DNA from: Cognatilysobacter xinjiangensis
Lineage (GTDB): Bacteria > Pseudomonadota > Gammaproteobacteria > Xanthomonadales > Xanthomonadaceae
DNA length: 64,000 bases
Direction of reading: 5' to 3'
Assembly (NCBI RefSeq): GCF_014651995.1
Contig: NZ_BMXY01000004.1
Location: forward strand, 62,001-126,000
Shown here: positions 37,508 to 46,433 of the stretch, piece by piece
How positions within the stretch are numbered: the stretch's first letter is position 1
Layout of the letters: each line of letters opens with the position of its first letter
Notes under the pieces: model-generated
Databases searched by the model: none
Told to the model about the DNA's origin: nothing
What the model saw: the letters and a program-made list of their open reading frames with translations, nothing else
Program-made: the position numbers and the translations under genes

Positions 37508-38533
37508 TCACGCCGACGCGAGTGCCGCGATCCGCGCCTCGGCTTCGGCGACCACCGTCTTCGCCAGCGCCTTCGCCACCTCGGCCTGCTCGGCCGCGAG
37601 CGCGCGCTTGGCCGGGCAGACCGTCTGCACGTAGTCGGCGTCGAAGGTGAGGCGCTCGACGAGGAAGTCGACGAACGCACGCACCTTCGGCGATTGCACG
37701 CGGCCCTTCGGGAATACCGCGCTGCAGTCGTACTCGGGGCCTGTCCAGCCGGCAAGGGCGTGGCGCACCAGCCCCTGTTCGACGATGCCCTTGATCAGCA
37801 CGTCGCTGCACAGCATCAGGCCCTCGCCGCAGAGCAGCGCACCGGTGAGGAAGCCCGGGTCGTTGGCGACGAGCACGGGATCGACGCGGTATTCCACGCT
37901 GCGTTCGCCGTCCGACAACGGCCAGATGTAGGTGCCGTTGCGGCGGAACTTCGAGAACGTCAGCGCGCGATGGTGCTGCAGGTCGTCCGGATGCAGCGGC
38001 TCGCCGTAGCGCTCGATGTACGTCGGGCTCGCGTAGACCTGCGAGCGGAACGACGCGAGCCGGCGTGCGACGAGGTTCGAGTCGGGCAGGTTGCCCACGC
38101 GCAGCGCGACGTCGATCTCCTTGTCGATCAGGTCGAGCGATTCGTTGGTGAGCACCATCTCCACGCGCACCTCCGGGTGCAGCGCGTGGAACTCGCCCAG
38201 CAGTGGCGCGATCCAGTTGATGCCGATCGAGTAGGACGCGGTGACGCGCAGCCAGCCGCGCGGACCGCCCTGCAGCTGGCTGACCGCGCTTTCGGCCTCG
38301 TCGAGCTCGCGCGCGATGCGCTGGCAGTGCTCGAAGTAGACATTGCCGGCCTCGGTGAGGCCGAGCTTGCGCGTGGTGCGATGGAGAAGCTGCGCACCCA
38401 GGCGCGTCTCCAGGTCCTGCACCTTGCGGCTGACCGTCGTCTTGGGCAGCCGCAGCGCACGCGCGGCGGATATGAAGCTGCCGTGCTCGACGACTTTGAC
38501 GAAGACGAGCGTGTCGTTGAGGTCGCGGGACAT
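37508..38533 (-). CDS. LysR family transcriptional regulator
   Basis: The 341-residue protein has the LysR winged helix-turn-helix at residues about 3-62 (LVFVKVVEHGSFISAARAL, PKTTVSRKVQDLE, LLHRTTRKLGLTEAG) and a substrate-binding effector domain after about residue 90. The C-terminal extension beyond about 300 is Ala/Glu-rich. It is divergent from the RND efflux operon, the standard arrangement for a LysR activator and its target, as MexT is for mexEF-oprN. The ATG at 38533 (MSRDLNDTLVFVKV) gives the usual N-terminus. An upstream in-frame start would add 28 unrelated residues. The inducer is unknown. Confidence 0.93.
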   Translation of the reverse strand: MSRDLNDTLVFVKVVEHGSFISAARALRLPKTTVSRKVQDLETRLGAQLLHRTTRKLGLTEAGNVYFEHCQRIARELDEAESAVSQLQGGPRGWLRVTASYSIGINWIAPLLGEFHALHPEVRVEMVLTNESLDLIDKEIDVALRVGNLPDSNLVARRLASFRSQVYASPTYIERYGEPLHPDDLQHHRALTFSKFRRNGTYIWPLSDGERSVEYRVDPVLVANDPGFLTGALLCGEGLMLCSDVLIKGIVEQGLVRHALAGWTGPEYDCSAVFPKGRVQSPKVRAFVDFLVERLTFDADYVQTVCPAKRALAAEQAEVAKALAKTVVAEAEARIAALASA

Positions 38534-38586
38534 GGGCGGGTTCCTCGGGTCCGGGAGCGCAGGATGGCATGGCCGGGACCACCGGA

Positions 38587-38604
38587 CTATCCCTTCGTCG
38601 GGAT
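38587..38604. promoter_or_regulatory. inverted repeat, candidate LysR operator
   Basis: TATCCC and GGGATA form a perfect inverted repeat with a 6-bp spacer in the 150-bp divergent gap between the LysR gene and the efflux operon. LysR regulators usually bind interrupted dyads of this kind (T-N11-A or ATC-Nx-GAT type; here ATC-N10-GAT) and control both directions. Assignment to this regulator is an inference from position. Confidence 0.5.
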
Positions 38605-38683
38605 AATCATTCCCCAAAGTTGTGGCTAATCAAAACCCGGGCGCAGGACTAGCCTGCGCAGCCTCCCCATCGAGGCATCCACC

Positions 38684-38941
38684 ATGACTGCCGCTTCTGT
38701 CCTCCGACCCCTCGCCACCGCGGCCCTGCTCGCCGGTGCCGCAGGCGCGGTCGCGCTTGGCGCAGCGCTGGTCGGGCACGTGGCCGGCGGCGGGCGCGCC
38801 GGGCTCTGGCTGTTCGCCTGGTCGGCCGGTTCTGCAGTGCTTCTGCCGCTGCTGCTGACGGCCGCTGCGCTGCTGCCGGGTGGCTGGCGCCGTGCCTTCA
38901 TCCCGAATGCGGGCGGGACAATCCCGGGAACGGGACAATGA
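38684..38941 (+). CDS. small two-helix membrane protein
   Basis: The 85-residue product has two hydrophobic segments (about 9-32 and 42-66, the latter WLFAWSAGSAVLLPLLLTAAALLP) and a short basic tail. The pattern resembles small DUF2798-type membrane proteins, but I cannot confirm the family. It is the first gene of the efflux operon and its stop overlaps the start of the next gene (ATGA at 38938). The function is unknown. Confidence 0.6.
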   Translation: MTAASVLRPLATAALLAGAAGAVALGAALVGHVAGGGRAGLWLFAWSAGSAVLLPLLLTAAALLPGGWRRAFIPNAGGTIPGTGQ

Positions 38942-39726
38942 GCGCCGCCGTTCTCGTGCTCGGCGCGACCGGCACGATCGGCCGCGCGGTGGTCGCGGCG
39001 GCGATCGATGCCGGTCGCGCCGTGATCGCCGTGGCGCGCGGCTGCAGCGGTCTCAAGGCGCTGGAGGCCGCGCATCCTCAGGCCGACCTGACGCTGCTGC
39101 GGGCCTCGCTGTCGAACGATCGCGGCGGCGCCCGGCTGGTGGCGCAGCTGCGCCGGCTGGGGCGGCCGGTCGATGCCGTCATCGTCGCGATGAAGGGCGG
39201 CAACGACGGCGGCCGCGTGCTCGAACAGTCGCCCGACGTCCTGCGTCGGCGCCTCTACGAGGATCTCGTCCCGCACCTCGTTGCCGCGCGACACCTGCTG
39301 CCCTGGCTGTCGTCTACGCCCGGGGGCGCGCGTTACGTGGTGGTCGGTGGCCCCGGCAGCGCCACGCCCTGGTCCGGCTACGGCCATCGCTCCGTCGCCG
39401 CCGCCTCGCTGCGCATGCTGGTGCGCGTGCTGGCCGACGAGGCGCAGGCCGAGGGCGTGCGCGTGCAGCTGCTCGATGTCGCCGCGCCCGCGCGCAGCGA
39501 CGCCAATGCCGCGCATGCCTGCCCGCAGTGGCCGTGCGTGCGGCGGATCGGAGAAGAGGCCGTCGCACTCGCGACCGCCCCGCGCCGTATGCGCATCGCG
39601 CCCGTCGTCGATTTCGAGCCGCGCCCGCCGCCGCGCGATGCCGACGCGCGCGATCCGGATATCGCCGATGCGCGCGCGCTCCTGAAATCCCTTTCCGTTC
39701 CGACCCCTTCGCAGGACGCACCATGA
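38938..39726 (+). CDS. atypical SDR/NAD(P)-binding protein
   Basis: The 262-residue protein has an N-terminal Rossmann motif, VLVLGATGTIGRAVV, and an SDR-like layout. The usual catalytic YxxxK is not evident: the corresponding segment reads SGYGHRSVA, with no Lys four residues after the Tyr. It may be a degenerate, binding-only or atypical SDR. It overlaps both neighbours by 4 bp (ATGA) and so is coupled to the membrane protein gene before and the adaptor gene after. A role in processing an effector of the pump is conceivable, as oxidoreductases affect mexEF-oprN expression in Pseudomonas. Confidence 0.75.
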   Translation: MSAAVLVLGATGTIGRAVVAAAIDAGRAVIAVARGCSGLKALEAAHPQADLTLLRASLSNDRGGARLVAQLRRLGRPVDAVIVAMKGGNDGGRVLEQSPDVLRRRLYEDLVPHLVAARHLLPWLSSTPGGARYVVVGGPGSATPWSGYGHRSVAAASLRMLVRVLADEAQAEGVRVQLLDVAAPARSDANAAHACPQWPCVRRIGEEAVALATAPRRMRIAPVVDFEPRPPPRDADARDPDIADARALLKSLSVPTPSQDAP

Positions 39727-40895
39727 ACCGAACGACGTTTCCGATCCGCAGCCTCGCCCTCGCACTGGCGACCGCCGCCGCGCTCGCCGCCGCGGGCTGC
39801 ACCAGCCAGGCCGAGACCGGCCCCGCGATGCCGCCGCCGCCGGAGGTCAGCGTCGCGCCGGTGCTGACGGAGCCGGTCGGGCAGTGGGACGACTTCACCG
39901 GCCGCGTGGCCGCCGTCGACACCGTCGAGCTGCGCCCGCGCGTGTCCGGCTACATCGAGCGCGTGGCGTTCACCGAAGGCCAGGAAGTGCGCAAGGGCGA
40001 CCTGCTCTTCACCATCGACCCGCGTCGCTACCGGGCCAACCTCGACCGCGCGCTGGCCGAGCTCGACCGCGCGCGCAGCGAGGCACGCCTGGCGCAGGCC
40101 CAGGACCGCCGCGCGCAGACGCTGATCGACGCCAAGGCGATCTCGCGCGAGGAGTTCGAGAGCCGCCGCGCGTCCAGCGCACAGGGCAATGCCGCGGTGC
40201 GCGCGGCCGAAGCGGCGGTGGAAGCCGCGCGCCTGGAGCTGCAGTACACGCAGGTGCGCGCGCCGATCAGCGGGCGCGTGGGGCGCGCGCTGGTCACCCG
40301 CGGCAATCTCGCGCAGGCCGACAGCACGTTGCTCGCCACGCTGGTGTCGGTCGACCCCGTGCATGTCTATTTCGAGACCGACGAGCAGGCCTACCTGCAC
40401 TACAAGCAGCTCGAGCGCGACGGGCGCGGCGGCGCGCAGAGCATCGTACGCATCGGCCTCGCCGACGAGGACGGCCACCCGCACGAAGGCCGGCTCGATT
40501 TCGTCGACAACCAGGTCGATCCGCGCACCGGCACCATCCGCGCGCGCGCCGTCGTCGCCGATCCCGATCGCCGCTTCACGCCCGGCCTGTTCGCGCGCGT
40601 GCAGCTGCAGGGCGGCACCGCCGCGCCGGCGATGCTGGTGGACGACAAGGCGGTGCTGACCGACCAGGACCGCAAGTACGTCTATGTGCTGGGCCCGCAC
40701 AACACCGCGCAGCGCAAGGACGTAACGCTCGGCCGGCAGGTCGACGGCCTGCGCGTGGTGACCGCCGGCCTGTCGCCGAAGGACCGCGTGATCGTGCACG
40801 GCGTGCAGAAGGTGTTCATGCCCGGCATGCCGGTCGCGCCGAAGCCGATCGCGATGGGCGCGCCGCCCGCCGCGTCGGCGCTCGCCGCGAAGTAG
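39723..40895 (+). CDS. RND efflux periplasmic adaptor, MexE-like
   Basis: The 390-residue lipoprotein has a signal sequence ending in a lipobox (LAAAGC, about C25). Membrane-fusion protein domains follow: QWDDFTGRVAAVDTVELRPRVSGYIERV (beta-barrel/lipoyl start), GDLLFTIDPRRY, an alpha-helical hairpin (about 95-165), VRAPISGRVGRALVTRGNLA and NQVDPRTGTIRARAVV. The wording of these motifs is close to MexE. It links the inner-membrane pump to the outer-membrane channel. The ATG at 39723 overlaps the previous stop. Confidence 0.93.
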   Translation: MNRTTFPIRSLALALATAAALAAAGCTSQAETGPAMPPPPEVSVAPVLTEPVGQWDDFTGRVAAVDTVELRPRVSGYIERVAFTEGQEVRKGDLLFTIDPRRYRANLDRALAELDRARSEARLAQAQDRRAQTLIDAKAISREEFESRRASSAQGNAAVRAAEAAVEAARLELQYTQVRAPISGRVGRALVTRGNLAQADSTLLATLVSVDPVHVYFETDEQAYLHYKQLERDGRGGAQSIVRIGLADEDGHPHEGRLDFVDNQVDPRTGTIRARAVVADPDRRFTPGLFARVQLQGGTAAPAMLVDDKAVLTDQDRKYVYVLGPHNTAQRKDVTLGRQVDGLRVVTAGLSPKDRVIVHGVQKVFMPGMPVAPKPIAMGAPPAASALAAK

Positions 40896-40987
40896 ACCGC
40901 GCCACCCCCTGACGTCGATGCCCCGCTTCCGCGATGCGCGGAGGCGCGGGCCCCCTCGGCCCGGATTTCCGCCAAGGAACCCCCGCA

Positions 40988-43900
40988 ATGGACTTTTCCC
41001 GCTTCTTCATCGACCGCCCGATCTTCGCGGCCGTGCTGTCGATCGTGATCTTCGCCGCCGGCCTGATCGCGATCCCGCTGCTGCCGATCGGCGAATACCC
41101 CGAGGTGGTGCCGCCTTCGGTGGTGGTGCGCACCGTGTATCCGGGCGCGAACCCGAAGGTGATCGCCGAGACCGTCGCCACGCCGCTCGAGGAGGCGATC
41201 AACGGCGTCGAGAACATGATGTACATGAAGTCGGTCGCCGGCTCCGACGGCGTGCTGCAGATGACGGTGACGTTCCGCCCCGGCACCGATCCCGACGACG
41301 CCGCGGTCAAGGTGCAGAACCGCGTGAGCCAGGCGCTGGCGCGGCTGCCCGAGGACGTGCGCCGGCAGGGCGTGACCACGCAGAAGCAGTCGCCGACGTT
41401 CCTGATGGTGGTGCACCTGGTTTCGCCCGACGCCAAGTACGACACGCTCTACCTGCGCAACTACGCGCGCCTGCACGTCAAGGACGAGCTCGCCAAGATC
41501 CGCGGCGTCGGCGACGCGCAGATCTTCGGCGGCGGCGATTACGCGATGCGCGTCTGGCTGGACCCCGACAAGCTCGCCGCGCGCGGCCTCACCGCCGGGG
41601 ACGCCGTGCGCGCGATGCGCGAGCAGAACGTGCAGGTCTCGGCCGGGCAGCTCGGCGCCGAGCCGATGCCGAACAGCGACTTCCTGACGCTGATCAACGC
41701 GCAGGGCCGGCTCGCCACGCCCGAGGCCTTCCGCGACATCGTGCTCGAGAGCGGCGAAGGCGGCGAGGTGGTGCGGCTGTCGGACGTCGCGCGAATCGAA
41801 CTCGGCGCGGGCGACTACACGCTGCGCTCGCAGCTCGACGGCAAGAACGCGGTCGCGATCGGCATCTTCCAGGCGCCCGGCGCGAATGCGCTGGACATCC
41901 GCGACCAGGTGATCGCGAAGATGGACGGCCTCGCCAAGACCTTCCCGGCCGGCATCGAGTACCGCTCGGTCTACGACACCACGGTGTTCGTGCGCGACTC
42001 GATCAAGGCCGTGGTGTCGACGCTGCTCGAAGCGATCGCGCTGGTGGTGCTTGTCGTCATCCTGTTCCTGCAGACCTGGCGTGCGTCGATCATCCCGTTG
42101 ATCGCCGTGCCGGTGTCGGTGGTCGGCACGTTCGCCGCGCTGCACCTGCTCGGTTTCTCGATCAATACGCTGACGCTGTTCGGCCTGGTGCTGGCGATCG
42201 GCATCGTCGTGGACGACGCGATCGTGGTCGTGGAGAACGTCGAGCGAAACATCGAGGAGGGCCTGACGCCGCTCGCGGCGGCGCACCAGGCGATGAAGGA
42301 AGTCTCCGGCCCGATCATCGCGATCGCGCTCGTGCTGTGCGCGGTGTTCGTGCCGATGGCCTTCCTGTCGGGCGTCACCGGGCAGTTCTACAAGCAGTTC
42401 GCGGTGACGATCGCGATCTCCACGGTGATTTCGGCGATCAACTCGCTCACGCTGTCGCCCGCGCTCGCCGCGCGCCTGCTCAAGCCGCACGGCGCCGCCA
42501 AGGACGCCCCGACGCGCCTGATCGACCGCCTGTTCGGCTGGCTGTTCCGCCCGTTCAACCGCCTGTTCCAGACCGGCTCGCACCGCTACCAGGGCGCGGT
42601 GTCGAAGGCGCTCGGCCGTCGCGGCGCAGTGTTCGTGGTCTACGCCGTGCTGCTGGTCGCCACCGGCCTGATGTTCAAGGCGGTGCCGCCGGGCTTCATA
42701 CCGACGCAGGACAAGGGCTACCTCATCGCCGGCGTGAAGCTGCCGGAGGGCGCATCGATCGCGCGCACCGACGCGCTGCTGCGCCAGGTCACCGACATCG
42801 CGATGAAGACCGAAGGCGTCGAGCACACGATCAGCTTCCCCGGCCTCAACGCGCTGCAGTTCACCAATACGCCCAACACCGGCGTCGCCTTCCTTTCGCT
42901 CAAGCCCTTCGGCGAGCGTCGCTCGGCCGCCGAGATCAATGCGGAGATCAACCAGAAGATCGCGGGCCTGCAGGAGGGCTTCAGCTTCTCGATGATGCCG
43001 CCGCCGATCCTCGGCCTGGGCAACGGCAACGGCTACCAGCTGTTCGTCGAGGATCGTTCCGGTGCGGGCTTCGGCGCGCTGCAGAACGCCGTGCAGGCCA
43101 TGCAGGGCACCGTCGCGCAGACGCCGGGCATGAGCTTCCCGATCACCAGCTACCAGGCCAACGTGCCGCAGCTCGACGCCGAGGTCGATCGCGTCAAGGC
43201 CAAGGCGCAGGGCGTGCCGCTCACGGAGCTGTTCGACACGCTGCAGACCTACCTCGGCAGCGCCTACGTCAACGACTTCAACCAGTTCGGCCGCACCTGG
43301 CAGGTGATCGCGCAGGCGGACGCGCCGTTCCGCGACAGCGTCGAGGACATCGCCGGGCTGCGCACGCGGAACGTGCGCGGCGAGATGGTGCCGATCGGCT
43401 CGATGGTCACCGTCAGGCAGACCTACGGCCCGGACCCGGTGCTGCGCTACAACGGCTATCCGGCGGCGGACCTCGCCGGCGAGGCCGACCCGCGCGCGAT
43501 GTCCTCGGCCGAGGCGATGGACGCGATGACGGCGATCGCGGGCAAGGTGCTGCCGCCCGGCATGGCCATCGAATGGACCGACCTGAGCTACCAGCAGGCC
43601 AGCCAGGGCCGCGCCGCGCTCGTCGTCTTCCCGCTCGCGGTGCTGCTGGCCTTCCTCGTGCTCGCCGCGCTCTACGAGAGCTGGACGCTACCGCTCGCGG
43701 TGATCCTGATCGTACCGATGACGCTGCTGTCGGCGCTGGTCGGCGTCTGGCTCGCCCACGGCGACAACAACGTGTTCGTGCAGGTCGGCCTGGTCGTGCT
43801 GATGGGCCTGGCGTGCAAGAACGCGATCCTGATCGTCGAGTTCGCCCGCGAACTGGAGATGCAGGGACGCTCGATCGTCGACGCCGCGCTCGAGGCCTGC

Positions 43901-44152
43901 CGCCTGCGCCTGCGGCCGGTCGTGATGACCTCGATCGCCTTCATCGCCGGCACCGTGCCGCTGGTGCTCTCGCACGGCGCGGGCGCCGAGGTGCGCGGCG
44001 CCACCGGCATCACCGTATTCGCCGGAATGCTCGGCGTGACCCTGTTCGGCCTGTTCCTCACCCCCGTGTTCTACGTCGCCCTGCGAACGCTGGTGACGCG
44101 CCGCCGCGCGCGCGCCGCCGACGTCCTCGACGCCGAACCCCTGCACGCCTGA
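40988..44152 (+). CDS. RND multidrug efflux transporter, MexF-like (HAE-1 family)
   Basis: The 1054-residue inner-membrane pump starts with MDFSRFFIDRPIFAAVLSIV and has 12 membrane helices and two large periplasmic loops. Helix 4 carries the Asp-Asp proton relay (VVDDAIVVVENVERN) and helix 10 the conserved Lys (GLACKNAILIVEFA). The N-terminal sequence, PGANPKVIAETVATPLEEAINGVENMMYMKS, is very close to MexF as I remember it. It exports drugs and other small molecules by proton antiport. It is flanked by adaptor and outer-membrane factor genes. The substrate range cannot be read from sequence. Confidence 0.96.
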   Translation: MDFSRFFIDRPIFAAVLSIVIFAAGLIAIPLLPIGEYPEVVPPSVVVRTVYPGANPKVIAETVATPLEEAINGVENMMYMKSVAGSDGVLQMTVTFRPGTDPDDAAVKVQNRVSQALARLPEDVRRQGVTTQKQSPTFLMVVHLVSPDAKYDTLYLRNYARLHVKDELAKIRGVGDAQIFGGGDYAMRVWLDPDKLAARGLTAGDAVRAMREQNVQVSAGQLGAEPMPNSDFLTLINAQGRLATPEAFRDIVLESGEGGEVVRLSDVARIELGAGDYTLRSQLDGKNAVAIGIFQAPGANALDIRDQVIAKMDGLAKTFPAGIEYRSVYDTTVFVRDSIKAVVSTLLEAIALVVLVVILFLQTWRASIIPLIAVPVSVVGTFAALHLLGFSINTLTLFGLVLAIGIVVDDAIVVVENVERNIEEGLTPLAAAHQAMKEVSGPIIAIALVLCAVFVPMAFLSGVTGQFYKQFAVTIAISTVISAINSLTLSPALAARLLKPHGAAKDAPTRLIDRLFGWLFRPFNRLFQTGSHRYQGAVSKALGRRGAVFVVYAVLLVATGLMFKAVPPGFIPTQDKGYLIAGVKLPEGASIARTDALLRQVTDIAMKTEGVEHTISFPGLNALQFTNTPNTGVAFLSLKPFGERRSAAEINAEINQKIAGLQEGFSFSMMPPPILGLGNGNGYQLFVEDRSGAGFGALQNAVQAMQGTVAQTPGMSFPITSYQANVPQLDAEVDRVKAKAQGVPLTELFDTLQTYLGSAYVNDFNQFGRTWQVIAQADAPFRDSVEDIAGLRTRNVRGEMVPIGSMVTVRQTYGPDPVLRYNGYPAADLAGEADPRAMSSAEAMDAMTAIAGKVLPPGMAIEWTDLSYQQASQGRAALVVFPLAVLLAFLVLAALYESWTLPLAVILIVPMTLLSALVGVWLAHGDNNVFVQVGLVVLMGLACKNAILIVEFARELEMQGRSIVDAALEACRLRLRPVVMTSIAFIAGTVPLVLSHGAGAEVRGATGITVFAGMLGVTLFGLFLTPVFYVALRTLVTRRRARAADVLDAEPLHA

Positions 44153-44170
44153 TCAAGAAAGGACATCGAC

Positions 44171-44905
44171 ATGACCACCGACACCCGCCGCATCGCCCTC
44201 GTCACCGGCGCCACCCGTGGCCTCGGCCTCGAGACCGTGCGCCAGCTCGCCGCCGAGGGCCTGCACGTGCTGCTCGCCGGCCGCGACCATACCCGCGCCG
44301 TCGCCGCCGCGGTGCCGTTCCAGGCCGAGGGCCTCTCCGTCGAGGCGATCGCGCTCGATGTGACCAGCCCCGTGAGCATCCGCAAGGCCGCGCAGGACGT
44401 GGCCGACAAGTTCGGCCGTCTCGACGTGCTGGTGAACAACGCCGGTGTTTTCCTCGACGACTTCGGCCTGTCGCCGTCGCAGCAGTCGCTGCGCACCTGG
44501 CGCGAGACCTTCGAAACCAACCTGTTCGGCGTGATCGCCACCACGCAGGCCTTCCTGCCGCTGCTGCGCGCGGCACCTGCCGCGCGCATCGTCAACCTGT
44601 CCAGCGTGCTCGGCTCGCTGGCGGCGCACACCGATCCTTCGTCCGAGGTGTTCGACATCAAGATGCCGGCCTACGGTGCGTCCAAGAGCGCGCTTAACGC
44701 CTGGACCGTGCATCTCGCGCACGAGCTGCGCGACACGCCGATCAAGGTCAACGCGGTGCATCCGGGCTCGGTGAAGACCGACATGAACGCGCGCGGCGAA
44801 CTCGACGTGCGCACCGGCGCGCGCACCAGTGTGGAGATGGCGCTGCTGGGCGCCGACGGCCCCAGCGGCGGCTTCCACCACCTCGGCGAGGTGCTGCCGT
44901 GGTGA
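44171..44905 (+). CDS. SDR family oxidoreductase inside the efflux operon
   Basis: The 244-residue classical SDR has TGATRGLGLETVRQL (about 11-25), NNAGVF, the catalytic Ser in VNLSSVLGS, and Tyr/Lys in PAYGASKSA. The C-terminal HPGSVKTDMN resembles carbonyl-reductase-like SDRs. It lies between the pump and outer-membrane factor genes, 18 bp after the pump, and its 3' end overlaps the next gene by 7 bp. Co-expression suggests it acts on a substrate or inducer of the pump. The substrate is unknown. Confidence 0.92.
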   Translation: MTTDTRRIALVTGATRGLGLETVRQLAAEGLHVLLAGRDHTRAVAAAVPFQAEGLSVEAIALDVTSPVSIRKAAQDVADKFGRLDVLVNNAGVFLDDFGLSPSQQSLRTWRETFETNLFGVIATTQAFLPLLRAAPAARIVNLSSVLGSLAAHTDPSSEVFDIKMPAYGASKSALNAWTVHLAHELRDTPIKVNAVHPGSVKTDMNARGELDVRTGARTSVEMALLGADGPSGGFHHLGEVLPW

Positions 44906-46341
44906 CCCGCACGCTCGCCCTCGCGCTTTCGACCGCGCTGCTTGCCGCCTGCAGCGTGGGACCCGATTACGTACGGCCGGACATGCCGTTGCCCGGGCAA
45001 TTCGTGCGCGCGCCGGACGCGGCCGCAGCAGCGTCCGATGCACCGGGCGTCGCGGACACGCGCGAGTTCTGGCGACGGCTCGGCGATCCCGTGCTCGACC
45101 GCATCGTCGACGACGTGCTCGCGTCCAATCGCGACCTGCAGGCCGCGCTCGCCAACTTCGATCGCGCCAACGCGTTGCTGCGCGGTGCGCGTTACGACCT
45201 GCTGCCCACCATCACCGCGCAGGCCGATGCCTCGCGGCAGCGGTTCAGCCGCGACGAAGGCGGCGACGGCAGCGAGGTCCGCAGCTACTCGGCGCAGGCC
45301 GTCGCGAGCTGGGAGATCGACGTGTTCGGCCGCGTGCGCCGCGGCGTCGAGGCGCAGCGCTCCGAGGCCTGGGCCGCGGCTGCCGACCTCGATGCACTGC
45401 AGGTGAGCCTGGTGGGCGAGGCCGTGCGCACCTACGTCGAGTTGCGCGGCACGCAGGAGCGCCTGCGCGTGGCGCGCGAGAACGCGGCGAACCAGCAGGA
45501 ATCGCTGCGGATCGTGCAGGTGCGCGTGGACGCGGGCCGCGACAACGACTTCGACCTCGTGCGTTCGCGTTCACTGCTCGAGGCCACGCGCGCACGCATC
45601 CCGGCGCTGGAGGCGGTGGAGGGCGCGGCCATGCACCGCCTCGGCGTGCTGACCGGCCGCACGCCGGACGCACTGGTGGCCACGTTGGCGGAGGTCGCAC
45701 CGATCCCGGCGGTGCGGGCGACGCTCGACGGCGAAACGCCGGCGTCGGTGGTGCGGCGCCGGCCCGACATCGCCGCCGCCGAGCACCGCCTGCACGCGGC
45801 CACCGCGCGCATCGGCATCGCCACCGCCGACCTGTTCCCGCGGCTCACACTGGGCGGGCTGATCGGTTCGCAGGCGGTCGATGCGGGGGCACTGTTCGAA
45901 TCGGGTAGCGGCACGCGGCTGGTGGCGCTGGGCATCGACTGGTCGTTCCTCGACATCGGCCGCGTCCGCGCGCGCATCCGCGCCGCCGATGCCGGCGCCG
46001 ATGCCGCGCTCTCGCAGTACCAGCAGGCGGTACTGCTCGCGCTGGAGGACACCGAGACCGCGCTGCTGCGCCATCGGCGCACGGAGGACGAAGCCGCGCG
46101 TCTCGCGCAGGCTGCGGCCGACAGCGCACGTGCGGCGGAGCTCGCGCGGCTGCGCTATCGCGCCGGCGCGGCCGACCTGCTCGAAGTGCTCGATGCCGAC
46201 CGCGTGCGCCTGCAGGCCGAGGACGCGCTGGCCGATGCGCGCACGCGTGCGGCCGCCAGCGGCGTCGGCGTGTACCGGGCGCTGGCCGGCGGTTGGCCCG
46301 AACGCGCGGTGCGCAGCCCGGTGCTCGCGCGTGGCCGCTGA
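44899..46341 (+). CDS. RND outer membrane factor lipoprotein (NodT/OprN family)
   Basis: The 480-residue lipoprotein has a signal sequence with lipobox LLAAC (about C17) followed by SVGPDYVRPD, the hallmark of NodT-type outer-membrane channels. Two TolC-like repeats follow, with EIDVFGRVRRGVEAQ, ARIGIATADLFPRLTLGG and DIGRVRARIRAADA. It forms the trimeric exit duct for the MexEF-like pump. The start is GTG: two consecutive GTG codons (44899 and 44902) lie within the end of the SDR gene. It is the last gene of the operon. Confidence 0.94.
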   Translation: MVTRTLALALSTALLAACSVGPDYVRPDMPLPGQFVRAPDAAAAASDAPGVADTREFWRRLGDPVLDRIVDDVLASNRDLQAALANFDRANALLRGARYDLLPTITAQADASRQRFSRDEGGDGSEVRSYSAQAVASWEIDVFGRVRRGVEAQRSEAWAAAADLDALQVSLVGEAVRTYVELRGTQERLRVARENAANQQESLRIVQVRVDAGRDNDFDLVRSRSLLEATRARIPALEAVEGAAMHRLGVLTGRTPDALVATLAEVAPIPAVRATLDGETPASVVRRRPDIAAAEHRLHAATARIGIATADLFPRLTLGGLIGSQAVDAGALFESGSGTRLVALGIDWSFLDIGRVRARIRAADAGADAALSQYQQAVLLALEDTETALLRHRRTEDEAARLAQAAADSARAAELARLRYRAGAADLLEVLDADRVRLQAEDALADARTRAAASGVGVYRALAGGWPERAVRSPVLARGR

Positions 46342-46433
46342 GCGCCGCGGCGCGATGGAACGCGCCACGGCCGCATCGACGTCACCGCCACGCATGTGCC
46401 TGCAGGCTGGGCGGCCCGCGTGGAGACCGAGCG

